From Beroe forskalii (taxonomy: Eukaryota; Ctenophora; Nuda; Beroida; Beroidae), in NCBI GenBank assembly GCA_011033025.1, contig WFMF01000189.1:1-64000 (forward strand): a stretch of 64,000 bases of DNA, in the 5' to 3' direction. The translations under genes were made by a program, and so were the position numbers. The notes beneath the pieces were generated by a model. The model was not told the origin of the DNA. It did no database searches and was given only the letters and a program-made list of their open reading frames with translations. Below are positions 23,455 to 33,962 of this stretch, piece after piece (positions within the stretch are counted from its first letter, which is position 1; every line of letters begins with the position of its first letter).

Positions 23455-24399
23455 ACTCTGCAGCACTGTTATAATAGACAAATGAGAATGACGTAATTAC
23501 CATGGTTGAATATGGTGAGTCAATAGAATAAAGTGTCCCTCAAAATTTTTCTCATGAGAAGTTGCACTATGTATCAGAGTGTCGCGGTAATTAGGCGGCA
23601 TTTATTTTACATCATCCGCTGTGTGTGAGAAAAATAATGCACCATTGTTACTAATGATAATGACGTATTGCTCTCACTCACCTCTTTGCTATTTCCGAAG
23701 AATGTGTAACCCATGACAACATGGCAATGCAATTAATGATCAACACAAATGCAAATTCTAACTTTATTTCATGATATTGTATTTCATTCTCTCGTTTTTG
23801 ATTTTGTATCTTTTTACTTCTCTTTCTCGGAATGATTGCTTTTACAGAATTTTACAGAATTGCTGCTATCACTGCTTTCACTGCTATCACTGCAGTTCAC
23901 TGTTTTCTCTGCTATTTGACTCGACTTTTGTCTACTGTTGGCCACATATTTTGCTGAATATTTATCAATTATCGATACCTATGTTGTTTTGCTAATTTGC
24001 TGTCAATTTTATCCAATTCTATTTCGAAGTTGAACTACTTCTCATAATTTCATGATTCAGTTAGCTGCTGAACAATGATGAATATCAGTTTCAGTGTTTT
24101 GACTCTTAACTTTCCATCGCCTCGATGTTTTTGTCGATAATCAACTCCACAAAAATCCTTCTATTGGCCAGTTTTTTGCCTCATGATCGATATTTTGCTG
24201 CTAAAATTGTTGTTGTGGACACTTTCAATGATCTCAGCCAGTTTAGCACCAAAAGATATTTTCTTCCAAGAGGCGGGCTATATTGCAACCGCGTAGAACT
24301 GCTTTCGCGGGCCGGGCTATATCCGGTGGGTATATCAAATTTAGCGTGCAGATATTTTTACCGGGCCGCGCTACATACATCACCTTCAAGCGCACGCGA

Positions 24400-25454
24400 G
24401 TGAGTATATAATGTGCTTTGAAACAAGACGAACACGCAGACAATATAAGGCCCTGGAGCAGAATTTTAATATTTAAAATTTGACAGCAAGTGGCATTTAA
24501 ATTTTGGGGAAAAAAGGGGGAGGCCATTTTCAGTGAGTTTGGCCCAAAAAAATTTATACTTCCGGGCCACCCTTTTTCCAAAACCCCATTTTAGTAATTT
24601 TAAAAAAGTTTAAAAAAAAAAAAAGATAACTCAGCCGTTTTTGAAATTTTTTATCAAATTTTGGGTATTGGCAGAATAAATATAATCCAGAACAAATTTT
24701 TTACCCCAAAAAGAATGGCAAATAAACTGGGGTTTTTTTTTAAAGTTAACCAAAAATGGTTTTGGGCACCTTTCTGGGGTAAAATGAACAAAACCATAAT
24801 GTTCTTTATCTAGCCTAAAAATTCCCAAAATTTCACGTTTGCTCAAAAACCTCAGATATAGTTTTTAAAAATAAAATCGGTTTATTTAAAGTTTTAAAAT
24901 CAAAAAAAGATATCAAATGTTTGGAAACATCTAGAAAATAGAACTACCCAAATGGGAAAAAATTGTGAGACTAAAAAAATAAAAGTGTAAAAAATAAATG
25001 GGCCTAAAGGGCCCCCAGAAAGCCTTCTGGAGAATGGGGGCCCTCCGGAGAAACCCGGGGGGAGAATGGGAACCCGGAGAATGGGGCCCCGAGAATGGGG
25101 CCCCGGGGTGGCCTCCGGGGAAAGGGGCCCCGGGGAATGCACTCCGGAGAATAGACCCCCCGGGGAAAGGACCCCCGGGGGAATCCTGGAGAATTCTGGA
25201 GAATGGGGCCCCCAGGGGAAACATCAGGGGAAAATTTGTGGGCAAGGGAAAATTCCCCAAAAAAAAATTTCAACGAAAAAAATGGAAATTGCCCCTTTTT
25301 TTTTACAAAGGAAAAAATGTTGGGGTGGCCAAAAAAGGCCTTGGGGGGGCCCGTTTAAAGGGGTAAAATTAAATTTTAAAGGGCCCCCGAACCCCCTTTA
25401 TAAAGTAAAGGGCCCTGCCCCAAAACCCAGTACCCCAAAATAAAGGGTCTCTCC
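24400..25454. other. Degraded or low-quality sequence with decayed satellite
   Basis: Abnormally rich in homopolymer runs (GGGG, AAAAAA, CCCC). Positions 24990-25250 are recognisable as the GC-rich satellite (CTCCGGAGAA, GGAGAATGGGGCC) with many extra and missing bases, and a variant of the AT-rich spacer precedes it. It sits just left of the copy B GPCR fragment, as satellite sits at the right edge of copy A. It looks like error-rich consensus across a repeat, or a strongly mutated array. Confidence 0.5.
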
Positions 25455-26376
25455 TTGATGAGTGTTATAAGAGGAATAAAGTGCACTTTTGTATTCATCG
25501 ATATATCTTATGGAATTGTGAAAGGCATGTCTTTCTTCATTGCTTTCCTTAACCTGCTTCACTCCTTCCTCCCGGCCGTGAGATTGAGATTCTTACAGGA
25601 TGTGTTCATTTCAGATATCCATCTGGACAATATAGTCGCAAATCCACTCACCAAAACCTTTGATGAAAAACACATTCGGCTGATGTATGATGCTTACAAA
25701 CCAGGCAAACCTACTGAAAGTGTTTTAGATATGCTCGATGAGCTGAAGTCAATAACATCTAACCCAAGCCTGTTTGATTACACAAAGATAGGCTATTATG
25801 GCACAACCCAATTATGCATTCAGAATATTTTCAAGAATCAAGAATCGTACCAAGTATACAAGTACTTCTATTGTGTCTTGATAGCAGTGCTACTTAGCAT
25901 CGTCGTAGTCTCGTACATCCTCATAAGTACAACAGATCAAGTCCCCTCAGGCAGAGGCCAGGGCACTGATAATGAAAATATGTCTGATAATTGGATCTCA
26001 GCTGGTGTCCTGGTTATCATTGATTATAACAACAATCATTTACTTCGGGAATGATTCTGTTCCCAGCATAACCTTCGAAATATTTGCCCTTTTTGTTGTT
26101 CCTGTCAATAGCTTCCTCAACCCAATATTCTACAGTGGATATGACAGTGTGATCAGGAAGTGGGCCACAACAGTATTCAAGTATTGCAAGAGATCTTTTT
26201 CCAGGCAGGAAATAGGACCACCTAAAGATCAAGCAACAGAAAACGCACGAAATATGGAAATTAAAGATCACGTGATCAAGGACTCAAGAGAGGAAGACAC
26301 CCCAGAGGAAGACACCCCAGAGGAAGGCACCCCAGAGGAAGACATCCCAGAGGAAGACACCCGAGACGGGTCTTGA
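25455..26376 (+). pseudogene. GPCR fragment, copy B (TM4-TM7 and acidic tail), frameshifted
   Basis: Two overlapping frames (25455-26054 and 25972-26376) encode consecutive parts of one receptor. They give a TM4-like helix, a long extracellular loop 2, TM5 (YFYCVLIAVLLSIVVVSYIL), then after a shift near 25975 TM6 and TM7 with NPIFY, and a tail of five EEDTPEED-type repeats. Loop 2 of about 75 residues with a conserved GYYGT and C aligns with the GFYGSNGFC loop of the receptor at 60414-63683. The ectodomain and TM1-3 are missing, the 5' side being degraded satellite. A gene fragment, or a gene split by bad assembly. Confidence 0.7.
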
Positions 26377-26827
26377 TTCTTGAAGAGTATGCAATACATT
26401 AAAGACTGCTTCGAAAAAATAATTTCAAGCTTGTTATATGACTAAATGTGTCACGTGATAATTTCAAGAGCCTTCATGATCACCATATCACTCAGGATAA
26501 CAAGAATTGCGCCTGCCGACACAATTCTTGTTTGTCCATTGTTCCCGTATGCAGGCGCTTAATTTCCCTCCCCCGCGATGCTTGATGTCTTGTAACTCAA
26601 CATTTTGGAAATTCCAGTCTTCACGACCTGGGCAACATGCTTATTTGAGTATCGTGCCATCTTGTATTTCGAAATCTAACTGCTGAATTAAACTTATTTC
26701 TGAAAATTTTCTGTGACCTGATTTAAAACCTTTCTGATGAACGAACTGATTGGGCTGTGCAGGATCATTTTTTGCTATCAGAAAACTGAAGATAAGCTAA
26801 GAAAATAAAAATTTGAAATTTGTCTAT

Positions 26828-26902
26828 AGTGGGGCTTGAACCCGTGACCTCTAGCGTGTCAGCACTACTAAGTCTGACGCGCTACCGATTGCGCTACGAA
26901 GT
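26828..26902 (-). other. tRNA-like sequence with A and B boxes (SINE head or tRNA pseudogene)
   Basis: On the minus strand, TAGCGCAATCGG (26885-26896) fits the A box and GGTTCAAGCCC (26832-26842) the B box at normal tRNA spacing. GTCAG/CTGAC forms a five-pair anticodon stem, but the loop is 11 nt. The 5' AACTTCG and 3' CTATAG do not pair as an acceptor stem, and the T stem is imperfect. It is therefore not a working tRNA gene; it could be the Pol III promoter of a SINE-like or composite element. Confidence 0.6.
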
Positions 26903-27251
26903 TGTGAAATGACATGTTAATTATGTGTAACAATACGTGTAAAATTTCAGTTTTTTATTGTGATATTGATTCAATATTCCACATCATTTCTCAAACAATA
27001 GTCAAATTTGGCAAGCCTTCTTCACATTTACTCAGTCAATATCTTTTTTGGCGAAAAAAATCGTGTTTTTTGTGTTTGAAATAGTCGAAATGAAAATCAA
27101 TTTCCAGGACATTAGATTTGGTCGATATGAAAACTTTAGTGACTGGGAATGTGGCACGGATGGGCCTGGTCAACGTATGAGATTAAATTTTTTGACAACC
27201 GAAAGCTTCATGAATTAGGAAATTCGTGATTTTGAAGATTTGTGTGAAAAG

Positions 27252-27280
27252 GGGACGGACGGACGGACGGACGGAGGGAC
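27252..27280. repeat. (GGAC)n microsatellite
   Basis: About six GGAC repeats inside the terminal-hairpin element, followed by GGAGGGACATTTTCGCGACT. Confidence 0.9.
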
Positions 27281-27552
27281 ATTTTCGCGACTGATATTAT
27301 AAAGGAGCAATCCGGGCACTTTCCAGAAATTACAGTAGTTGTATTGCAAACCTCGACCTGATATACACATATCCTATTTCTCACCTTCCCAAACCACGAT
27401 CTCTGCCAACCCTCTCATTTGCCTTTTTGTTTACACAAAAATGCCAATGGGGAGGGAAAAAATTAATAAAACATTGGCCTGTCTAGACCGCAGCTTTCAA
27501 AGTGAAAGTATATTCATTTGTTAAGATGATTACTGAATGATGGTTGAATGTG

Positions 27553-27672
27553 ATCCTAAGACTAACAGGAGACTAGCAGGAGACTAACAGGAGACTAACA
27601 GGAGACTAACAGGAGACTAGCAGGAGACTAACAGAAGACTAACAGAAGACTAACAGGAGACTAACAGGAGAA
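27553..27672. repeat. 11-bp minisatellite (AGGAGACTAAC), copy B
   Basis: Counterpart of 560-695 with a different arrangement of AGGAGACTAGC, AGGAGACTAAC and AGAAGACTAAC units. Confidence 0.8.
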
Positions 27673-28073
27673 TTTACATCACAAACTATTGCTATAAATT
27701 GAATCAGTGGCACAATGAAGAATCCTCCTCTGCTGAATAAAGGATAAACATGGCTGAATCCTGTACTGCTGATTAATGCATCAGGAAGTAAGATTCTTCT
27801 AGGTGCTCGTATACACCCATAGGAAGCAAGACTGCCGGAAGTCCCAGAAATTTTCGCCTACAAGGGGATTATCTACCAGGCGTCTGTAGGCATTTACGAG
27901 AATCCTATTTTGATGATGGGGCAAATTTGGACATAAACTTCGTAATGCTATATGTTTGATTTTGCTGTTATAGATTATGATCACTAGTTTGATGAAGAAC
28001 TGAAGTAGAATCCTTTGTTTTTAGAGGAAAATTCTTCTGCTGATAACAGCAATTTAATTTTCAGCACTGTCAA

Positions 28074-28480
28074 CAAGAATTGCGCCTGCCGGAGCATTTC
28101 TTGTGCGTTGTTGATTGACGATTGTTCCCGTATGCAGGCGCTTAATTTCCTGTTCCCTGGGGCTGGTATTACTATTAGAACACGCTGTCATTTGACCATT
28201 GTCTGTCTTATTTACTGACATAGTGAGTTGACGATAAAGCATAAAAGTGACCTCACAAATCAAGATACAATCGCGGGCGTACACCTACGGGAATTTATAA
28301 GAGCAAGAAATAATTTTCCGTGATGAAACGCTTCTTCTATCAACTTATCAAGTGTGACTAACATCATTGAATCAATTTTATAAATATTCCTCGTTATGCG
28401 GGCGCTATAAACACGATCTCTGCTAACCTATTCTCAATGCCTTTTTGTAAAACAAAAACGCGATTGGGAACAGGAAAAAA
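28074..28480 (+). mobile_element. Terminal-hairpin element, ~0.4-kb short member
   Basis: Inserted between CAGCACTGTCAA and AAAATTACCC; copy A (5457-5477) reads CAGCACTGTCAAAAATTACC. It starts with the hairpin CAAGAATTGCGCC / GGAGCATTTCTTG (28074-28103) and ends GCGATTGGGAACAGGAAAAA. It looks like an internal-deletion form of the 21589-22905 member. Confidence 0.75.
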
Positions 28481-28493
28481 TTACCCTTCAATA

Positions 28494-29344
28494 CAGGGTT
28501 GGTAATAAGTCGGCACCCCCCTTGTGCAGCCAAAACCATAGAAGTTGGCAACAAATCATTTGGTACAGTTTTACTTTGATCCATCCCGATTGGATTTGAG
28601 AGTGAAAAATAATTCTCCAAAAGCAAAATATTTTATGAAGGAGCAATTTGGAAAGTGGCCAAAAACACTGAATTTTGTTTATTTAGGCTTTATTCTTGGC
28701 ATTTTCAACCCCGTTTTTTGCTTTTCATTGAATTTTTGACATACACTCATTAAAATTTGTGTCAATTTGTGATTTTTGATGAAAATTGATATTGTAAACA
28801 ATTTATGGTTAATATTTGGTCTAAACAGCTTAAAATAAGCCAAATTCATGGTTGGGTATCAAACTGGACCCCCACCTCTAGCCAAAACAGTTAAAGATGA
28901 AGACTTGTCCTTTTAAACTTGATCAATACCATCTCTTTGAAGAAGGAAAAAGTGGTAACATCATCAAAATAGCATGTTTATCTTGGCGAACAGGACACTT
29001 TTCAAAGGTGCTCCTTCACAAATATCTTTTTCTTTTCTGATGATGTGACCACATTTTTCTTTTACTAAAAGATGGCTTTGGATAAATTGAAAAGGAAAAG
29101 TCTCTATCTTTAACCGTTTTTGCTGGAGGCAGGGACATGGGCTCCATACCAACCCAGGATATTCAAGAATAATTGTTGGGTAAGTTCCAAATTGCTCCTT
29201 CATAAAATATTCTGCATTCAGAGATTGATTTTCATCACTCAAATTCAATCGCAATAGATCAATCTAGAACTGTACCAAATGATTTGTTGTCAACTTCTAT
29301 GGTTTTGGCTGCAGAGGGGGGGTGCCGACTTATTGCCAACCCTG
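28494..29344. mobile_element. TA-flanked 851-bp TIR element (Tc1/mariner-type MITE)
   Basis: Ends CAGGGTTGGTAATAAGTCGG and its near complement (CCGACTTATTGCCAACCCTG). Inverted similarity continues for about 170 bp with scattered mismatches. It is flanked by TA, and copy A (about 5480-5490) has the single-TA empty site CAATATACTGTGAAC. No transposase frame is seen. TA duplication and a CAGGG start are typical of Tc1/mariner-mobilised elements; that assignment is inference. Confidence 0.8.
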
Positions 29345-30203
29345 TACACTGTGAACAATCGCACTTCATGATAATTCAAATGAATTCGTATGACTTATAT
29401 TCAGAATGCGTTTACCAGTTCAATAAATCATTATTGCACAGGTGTCGCGACTTCGAGAAAAAGGGAATCAATAGCTGATGATACAAACACGAAAAAATTC
29501 GTAGGAGCATTTTGTGAAGAAATTGTCATTTCGTAATCAGGTCAATTCGTTTCAAAGGCGCCTTATTATTACACAAATATCGTAAGTCAAGTCACTTAAT
29601 TTGCAAAAGAAATTGCAAAAATTAAATCCCAATTCAATTTCAGGGTATTCTATGTCAATTGTCAAATGAACCTTAATAATTTCAATAAAAAGAAAGTAAA
29701 CACCTGGAGTGCATCTCAATTGTCAATGTACAGTCAAAAAAGATTGTTCAAAACTTGCAAATTTGGGAAAAGCCCCCCCCCCCCCCTTTATTCAAGACTG
29801 AAGAGTAAGAATGCAGACACTACCTACTATGAATATGGCAATGATGGGCGGCAGTACTTTACCAGTTCAATGCGTCTACTAGTTCAATAAATTTTTATAT
29901 GAATGAACTTCATAATCATATATGAATTCATATGACCTTCATATGACCCAGGTGTCCAACCTTTTCAGGCGCGGTATATTATTACACCGCGCCTTGGTGC
30001 CTTTTTACTGCGTGAAAACAAAGTACTTTAAATACAACGCGCATTGAAAAAGCACCCAACTTTGAAAGAAGTAAAACTAAATTTCCACTGCCGTATTAAA
30101 ATGAACATCATTCATTAAATTCAGAGCATGGGGCCACATAGGCAGTAATAATTTTCCATTGAAACAAGTCCAATAATTATCATCCCATGCATATCAGCAT
30201 ATC

Positions 30204-31548
30204 TTAGATAATGCGAAACATGAAGTGCCCTTGAAAAAGGTCGGATACATGGTCTACAAGATCAGCAAATATTCTTTGGAGACGACCTCTTCTCCTTCCT
30301 CCGGGCACATTCTCCAAGATCACGTGACTCAACTTCTCTGCAGTTATCTCCCAGCTGTTCCGTAACCCAATCTCCCTGTTCCTCTCTCCTATCTCACGAA
30401 TCAGCTCCCGATTTCCCGCCAATTCCTCGAACGCTTCCAGAATAGCTTGTGCGTCCCCCGGGGGCACTTTGAGTCCGTTCACGCCATCCTCCACCATCTC
30501 ATCAGGCCCTCCCACGGCTGATACAAGGAGAAAGCACCCAGCTGCCATGCCTTCCAGCACCACCAGTCCAAAGGGCTCGTAGAGCGAAGGTACCACCAGG
30601 ATATCTGAAGCAGCCATGTATTCCACCAACTCACTCATTGGCTTCGAGCCAAGGTAGCCAAACTGAGGGTACTCTTTGAGCAGGTACTCAGAGGGAGTGT
30701 TCTCGTGTGCTCCGATAAGACGAAATGTGACTGGTATACGCGTTCTGCTGAGGGCTTCCAGTGCAAACTTAATACCCTTCTGTGGTGCAAATCTCCCAAC
30801 GTACAGAACGTTCAGGGCGTTGGAAGAAAAGTTTAACTTTCTCCTGGAATGCTCTCTATTTAGATTAGTGAACTTTTCCAGCTCAATTCCTGGGGTTATG
30901 TAAGTTGATCTTGTTGCATTGGTAAGTGTTCCCTCATTTCTAAGCTGATGAACAATGCAGGTCGCCTTTTCGTTCACCTCTGCCCACCTGCATCCTTATC
31001 TTCCCCACCTCTGTCATTTCTTCCCATTGGAACTTCTGGATTCCCAACGAATGATGAACATGTATCTGAGGAAGTCCTAACTTGAGGCCCACATACCCAC
31101 TTAACCAGTAATTGCTGAACACAGCCTCGAACTCCCTGGCATCGATCTGGGAGGTAAAGTTGTCGAGGTGGTAATACTTAAGATCCCTAAAGAGGTGTTG
31201 CTGAGGCCCTGCTACCAGAAAATTCACTCTAAGGGTGGGAGACAAGGTCACCACCCCCATCTGGTCAACACTCTCACTCCGGGTGAATACAGTAACGTTG
31301 AACCCCAGTCTGGACAGATGTTTGCTTACTTCCCTGACGTACGGACTCTGCCCTCCTTTCCCGCATTTACTGAGGTCAGCAGGGTCATCTAAGGGGTTAC
31401 CAGCCATCGATATCACTGCAAGTCGTACAGGCTGCGCCTCGGTTTGTAGATACAAGTATAGTACCGGTTTCAGGACTAGGAAAGCCATGCTGATGACGAA
31501 AAGCTTACACAGACAATCCTTGGTAGATAATGCCCTTCTCATTCTCAT
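30204..31548 (-). pseudogene. GT4-family glycosyltransferase, type II membrane form, copy B (one frameshift)
   Basis: Intronless. The N-terminus is basic (MRMRRALSTKD) followed by a hydrophobic anchor (LFVISMAFLVLKPVLYLYL), as in a Golgi type II protein. Next comes the GT-B acceptor half with a GGQSPYV nucleotide-sugar loop and HVHHSLG, then the donor half with VLYVGRFAPQKG and the EX7E signature EPFGLVVLE. Layout and motifs resemble bacterial retaining GT4 enzymes of the MshA/sucrose-synthase type more than common animal GT4 enzymes. A 2-bp deletion near 30985 (copy A has GTGGAGCGAGAGG, here GTGGGCAGAGG) splits it into two frames. With that one indel resolved it would be about 445 residues. 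Acceptor and product unknown. Confidence 0.8.
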
Positions 31549-31889
31549 TGGGTTTTAAGTCCCTGGCATGAATTACATCATTATTACACAGGTGTCACGA
31601 GTTCGAGAAATGAGAATCAATAGATAGTACAAACACGAACAAATTCGTACGAGCATTTTTGTGAAGAAATTGTCATTTCGTAATCAGGTCAATTTGTTTT
31701 ATTATTATTACACAAATATTGATTCGTAAAGTCGTAAGTCAAGTCACTTAATTTGCAAAATGGAGAGTTCCTAATTCAACTTCAGGGTCAATTGTTAAAT
31801 AACTGTGTCCATTGTCAAATAAACCTTAATTTCAACAAAAATATTATAGTAAATATCTGATGTACATCTCAATAGATAATGTACTGTCA

Positions 31890-33085
31890 AAAACGAATGC
31901 ACACACTACTATGAATATTGAGTGCAATGATGGGCCACAGTTCTTTATACATGTAGAATCCTAAAACGATGTGAACAGTTTCAAGAGTGCCTGGAAACAG
32001 CATAAGACTTAGACCCTCCACGATCAGTTCGTGATCAGTTGCCGGGATCGGGGGAGCGAGTACCAATAAACTAGCGATCAAGTCACTCCAGGAGGGCCCT
32101 CTCAAGACTTGACAACACCAACAGGAGGGCCCTCTCACGACTTGACAACACCAACAGGAGGGCCCTCTCAAGACTTGACAACACCAACAGGAGGGCCCTC
32201 TCACGACTTGACAACACCAACAGGAGGGCCCTCTCACGACTTGAAAACACCAACAGGAGGGCCTTCTCAAGACTTGACAACACCAACAGGAGGGCCTTCT
32301 CACGACTTGACAACACCAACAGGAGGGCCTTCTCAATGACTTGACAACACCAACAGGAGGCCCTCTCAAGACTTGACAATTTAAGAGTAAGAATGCACAC
32401 ACTACTATGAATATTGAGTGCAATGATGGGCCACAGTTCTTTATACATGTAGAATCCTAAAACGATGTGAACAGTTTCAAGAGTGCCTGGAAACAGCATA
32501 AGACTTAGACCCTCCACGATCAGTTCGTGGCGGTTGCCGGGATCGGGGGAGCGAGTACCAATAAACTAGCGATCAAGTCACTTCAGGAGGGCCCTCTTAC
32601 GACTTGACAACACCAACAGGAGGGCCTTCTCACGACTTGACAACACCAACAGGAGGGCCCTCTCACGACAACACCAACAGGAGGGCCCTCTCACGACTTG
32701 ACAACACCAACAGGAGGGCCCTCTCAAGACTTGACAACACCAACAGGAGGGCCCTCTCAAGACTTGACAATTTAAGAGTAAGAATGCACACACTACAATG
32801 AATATTGAGTGCAATGATGGGCCACAGTTCTTTATACATGTAGAATCCTAAAACGATGTGAACAGTTTCAAGAGTGCCTGGAAACAGCATAAGACTTAGA
32901 CCCTCCACGATCAGTTCGTGATCAGTTGCCGGGATCGGGGGAGCGAGTACCAATAAACTAGCGATCAAGTCACTCCAGGAGGGCCCTCTCACGACTTGAC
33001 AACACTAACAGGAGGGCCCTCTCACGACTTGACAACACCAACAGGAGGGCCCTCTCAAGACTTGACAACACCAACAGGAGACACC
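31890..33085 (+). repeat. 33-bp coding-phase repeats with interleaved block, copy B
   Basis: Three copies of the roughly 185-bp block (31900-32085, 32395-32580, 32790-32975), each followed by 33-bp units: about eight, five and three. The 185-bp block ends each time in GCGATCAAGTCACT[T/C]CAGGAGG, where the first unit starts. The final unit runs in frame into the coding-like segment that follows. Unit number and substitutions (TCTCACG or TCTCAAG) differ from copy A. Confidence 0.8.
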
Positions 33086-33600
33086 CGGGGAGAAGTGTGG
33101 CAAGGGTGCCTCCATGCCAGCTCTGTGATTGGGTACTCCCAAGAGGGGTTCATTGTGCGGAAAGTGGGGGCCGAACGGGATCATTTGCGAAAAAGGGATT
33201 ATACAAAAAGCGAATTAAAAAAAGCGAACTGTCCGATAGTTTTGTATGATAACGATCGAGCTAATGCTTCTTACACAGTAACACGGAGCTGAGGGGAGTT
33301 AATGAGGGGAACTTTTAACGTTTGTTGACGAGGCAACCTATGGAATAGGGGATAACGACAAGAAAAACTGGGGCACTGCCAAGAACAAGTGTGCGTTCAT
33401 TGGATCGGCTTGCAAAGGTGTTTTGCAGGTGTCCACAGGGGATTACAGACTGATATCTGACATTGGAGCCGATTCTAGTGGTCCACGAAAGTCCTTCAAG
33501 GAGGTGGGCCCCTGCCCACACGCGGGCCCTAATAGAACATTCCCCTACGGAGGGGTGCCATCATCCTCGCGTGACGAGGGGCGGTGGACAATTAATTGCA
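33060..33600 (+). pseudogene. Unrecognised coding-like segment, copy B
   Basis: Continues in frame from the DLTTPTGGPSQ repeats: GEVWQGCLHASSVIGYSQEG, then DHLRKRDYTKSELKKANC and VLYDNDRANASY, ending at a stop near 33292. Another frame then gives DEATYGIGDNDKKNWGTAKN, KCAFIGSACKGVLQVSTGDY and GPCPHAGPNRTFPYGG up to the polypurine tract. Similar amino-acid sequence in copy A, despite base changes, suggests it was once coding. I cannot assign a family; a multi-exon gene remnant or retrocopy is possible. Confidence 0.45.
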
Positions 33601-33685
33601 CCAAGGAAGAAAAACGAAGAAAAACGAAGAAGAAAAAAGAAGAAGAAAAAAGAAGAAGAAAAAAGAAGAAGAAAAAAGTAGAAGA

Positions 33686-33962
33686 ATTACCTGAATTAGG
33701 AGCTCTGTAGTTGGGGGATCCCAGGAAGAATAAAAAGAAGAAGGATTACCTGAATTAGGAGCTCTGTAGTTGGGGGATCCCAGGAAGAAGAAAAAGAAGA
33801 AGAATTACCTGAATTAGGAGCTCTGTAGTTGGGGGATCCCAGGAAGAATAAAAAGAAGAAGAATTACCTGAATTAGGAGCTCTGTAGTTGGGGGATCCCA
33901 GGAAGAAGAAAACGAAGAAGAAGTACCTGAATTAGGAGCTCTGTAGTTGGGGGATCCCAGGA
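33686..33962 (-). repeat. 59-bp tandem repeat of MED14 exon 21 3' end plus splice donor
   Basis: On the minus strand each unit reads CCTGGGATCCCCCAACTACA, GAGCTCCTAATTCAG, then GTAATTC and a TTC-rich intron piece. Donors fall at 33922-33926 (nearest the exon body), 33862-33866, 33803-33807, 33744-33748 and 33686-33690, an exact 59-bp spacing. Copy A has only two (9761-9765 and 9702-9706). Use of a more distal donor adds 59 nt per step and shifts the frame unless three are added. Confidence 0.85.

Larger units (their letters stand above)
13930..24373. repeat. Large inverted-repeat locus with nested insertions
   Basis: The left arm (about 13930-14836) is the reverse complement of the right arm (about 23455-24373), at high identity from GCGGCCCGGTAAAATATCTG to AGAGTTTCACCAAA. 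The match continues beyond insertions: ATAGATGAGTCCGGGTTATT (from 16979) pairs with sequence at 23430-23455, and GAGTTCAAAACAATC (17660) with 23330-23345. ATCCTATCTCC words recur in 17690-18000 and 22980-23110. The spacer holds several other elements listed separately. No transposase or other gene is seen between the arms; this could be a decayed large transposon or an inverted duplication. Confidence 0.75.
26501..27465 (+). mobile_element. Terminal-hairpin element, ~0.96 kb member
   Basis: Copy A reads CACTCAGGATAAAAAACATT without interruption near 490. Here the same site is split: CACTCAGGATAA, the insertion, then AAAACATTGGCC. It opens with the hairpin CAAGAATTGCGCCTGCCGAC with complement CACAATTCTTG (26501-26530) and closes with a diverged form of the other family end (CGATCTCTGCCAACC to AATGGGGAGGGAAAAA). 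Inside are a tRNA-like Pol III promoter on the minus strand and a GGAC microsatellite. Confidence 0.7.

Noticed and set aside
13930..24373. An autonomous Maverick/Polinton-type transposon, suggested by ~0.9-kb inverted ends
   Set aside because: No polymerase, integrase, ATPase or capsid-like frame is found between the arms; much of the interior is later insertions.
26828..26902. A functional tRNA gene
   Set aside because: A and B boxes are good, but the acceptor stem does not pair and the anticodon loop is 11 nt; kept only as a tRNA-like Pol III promoter.
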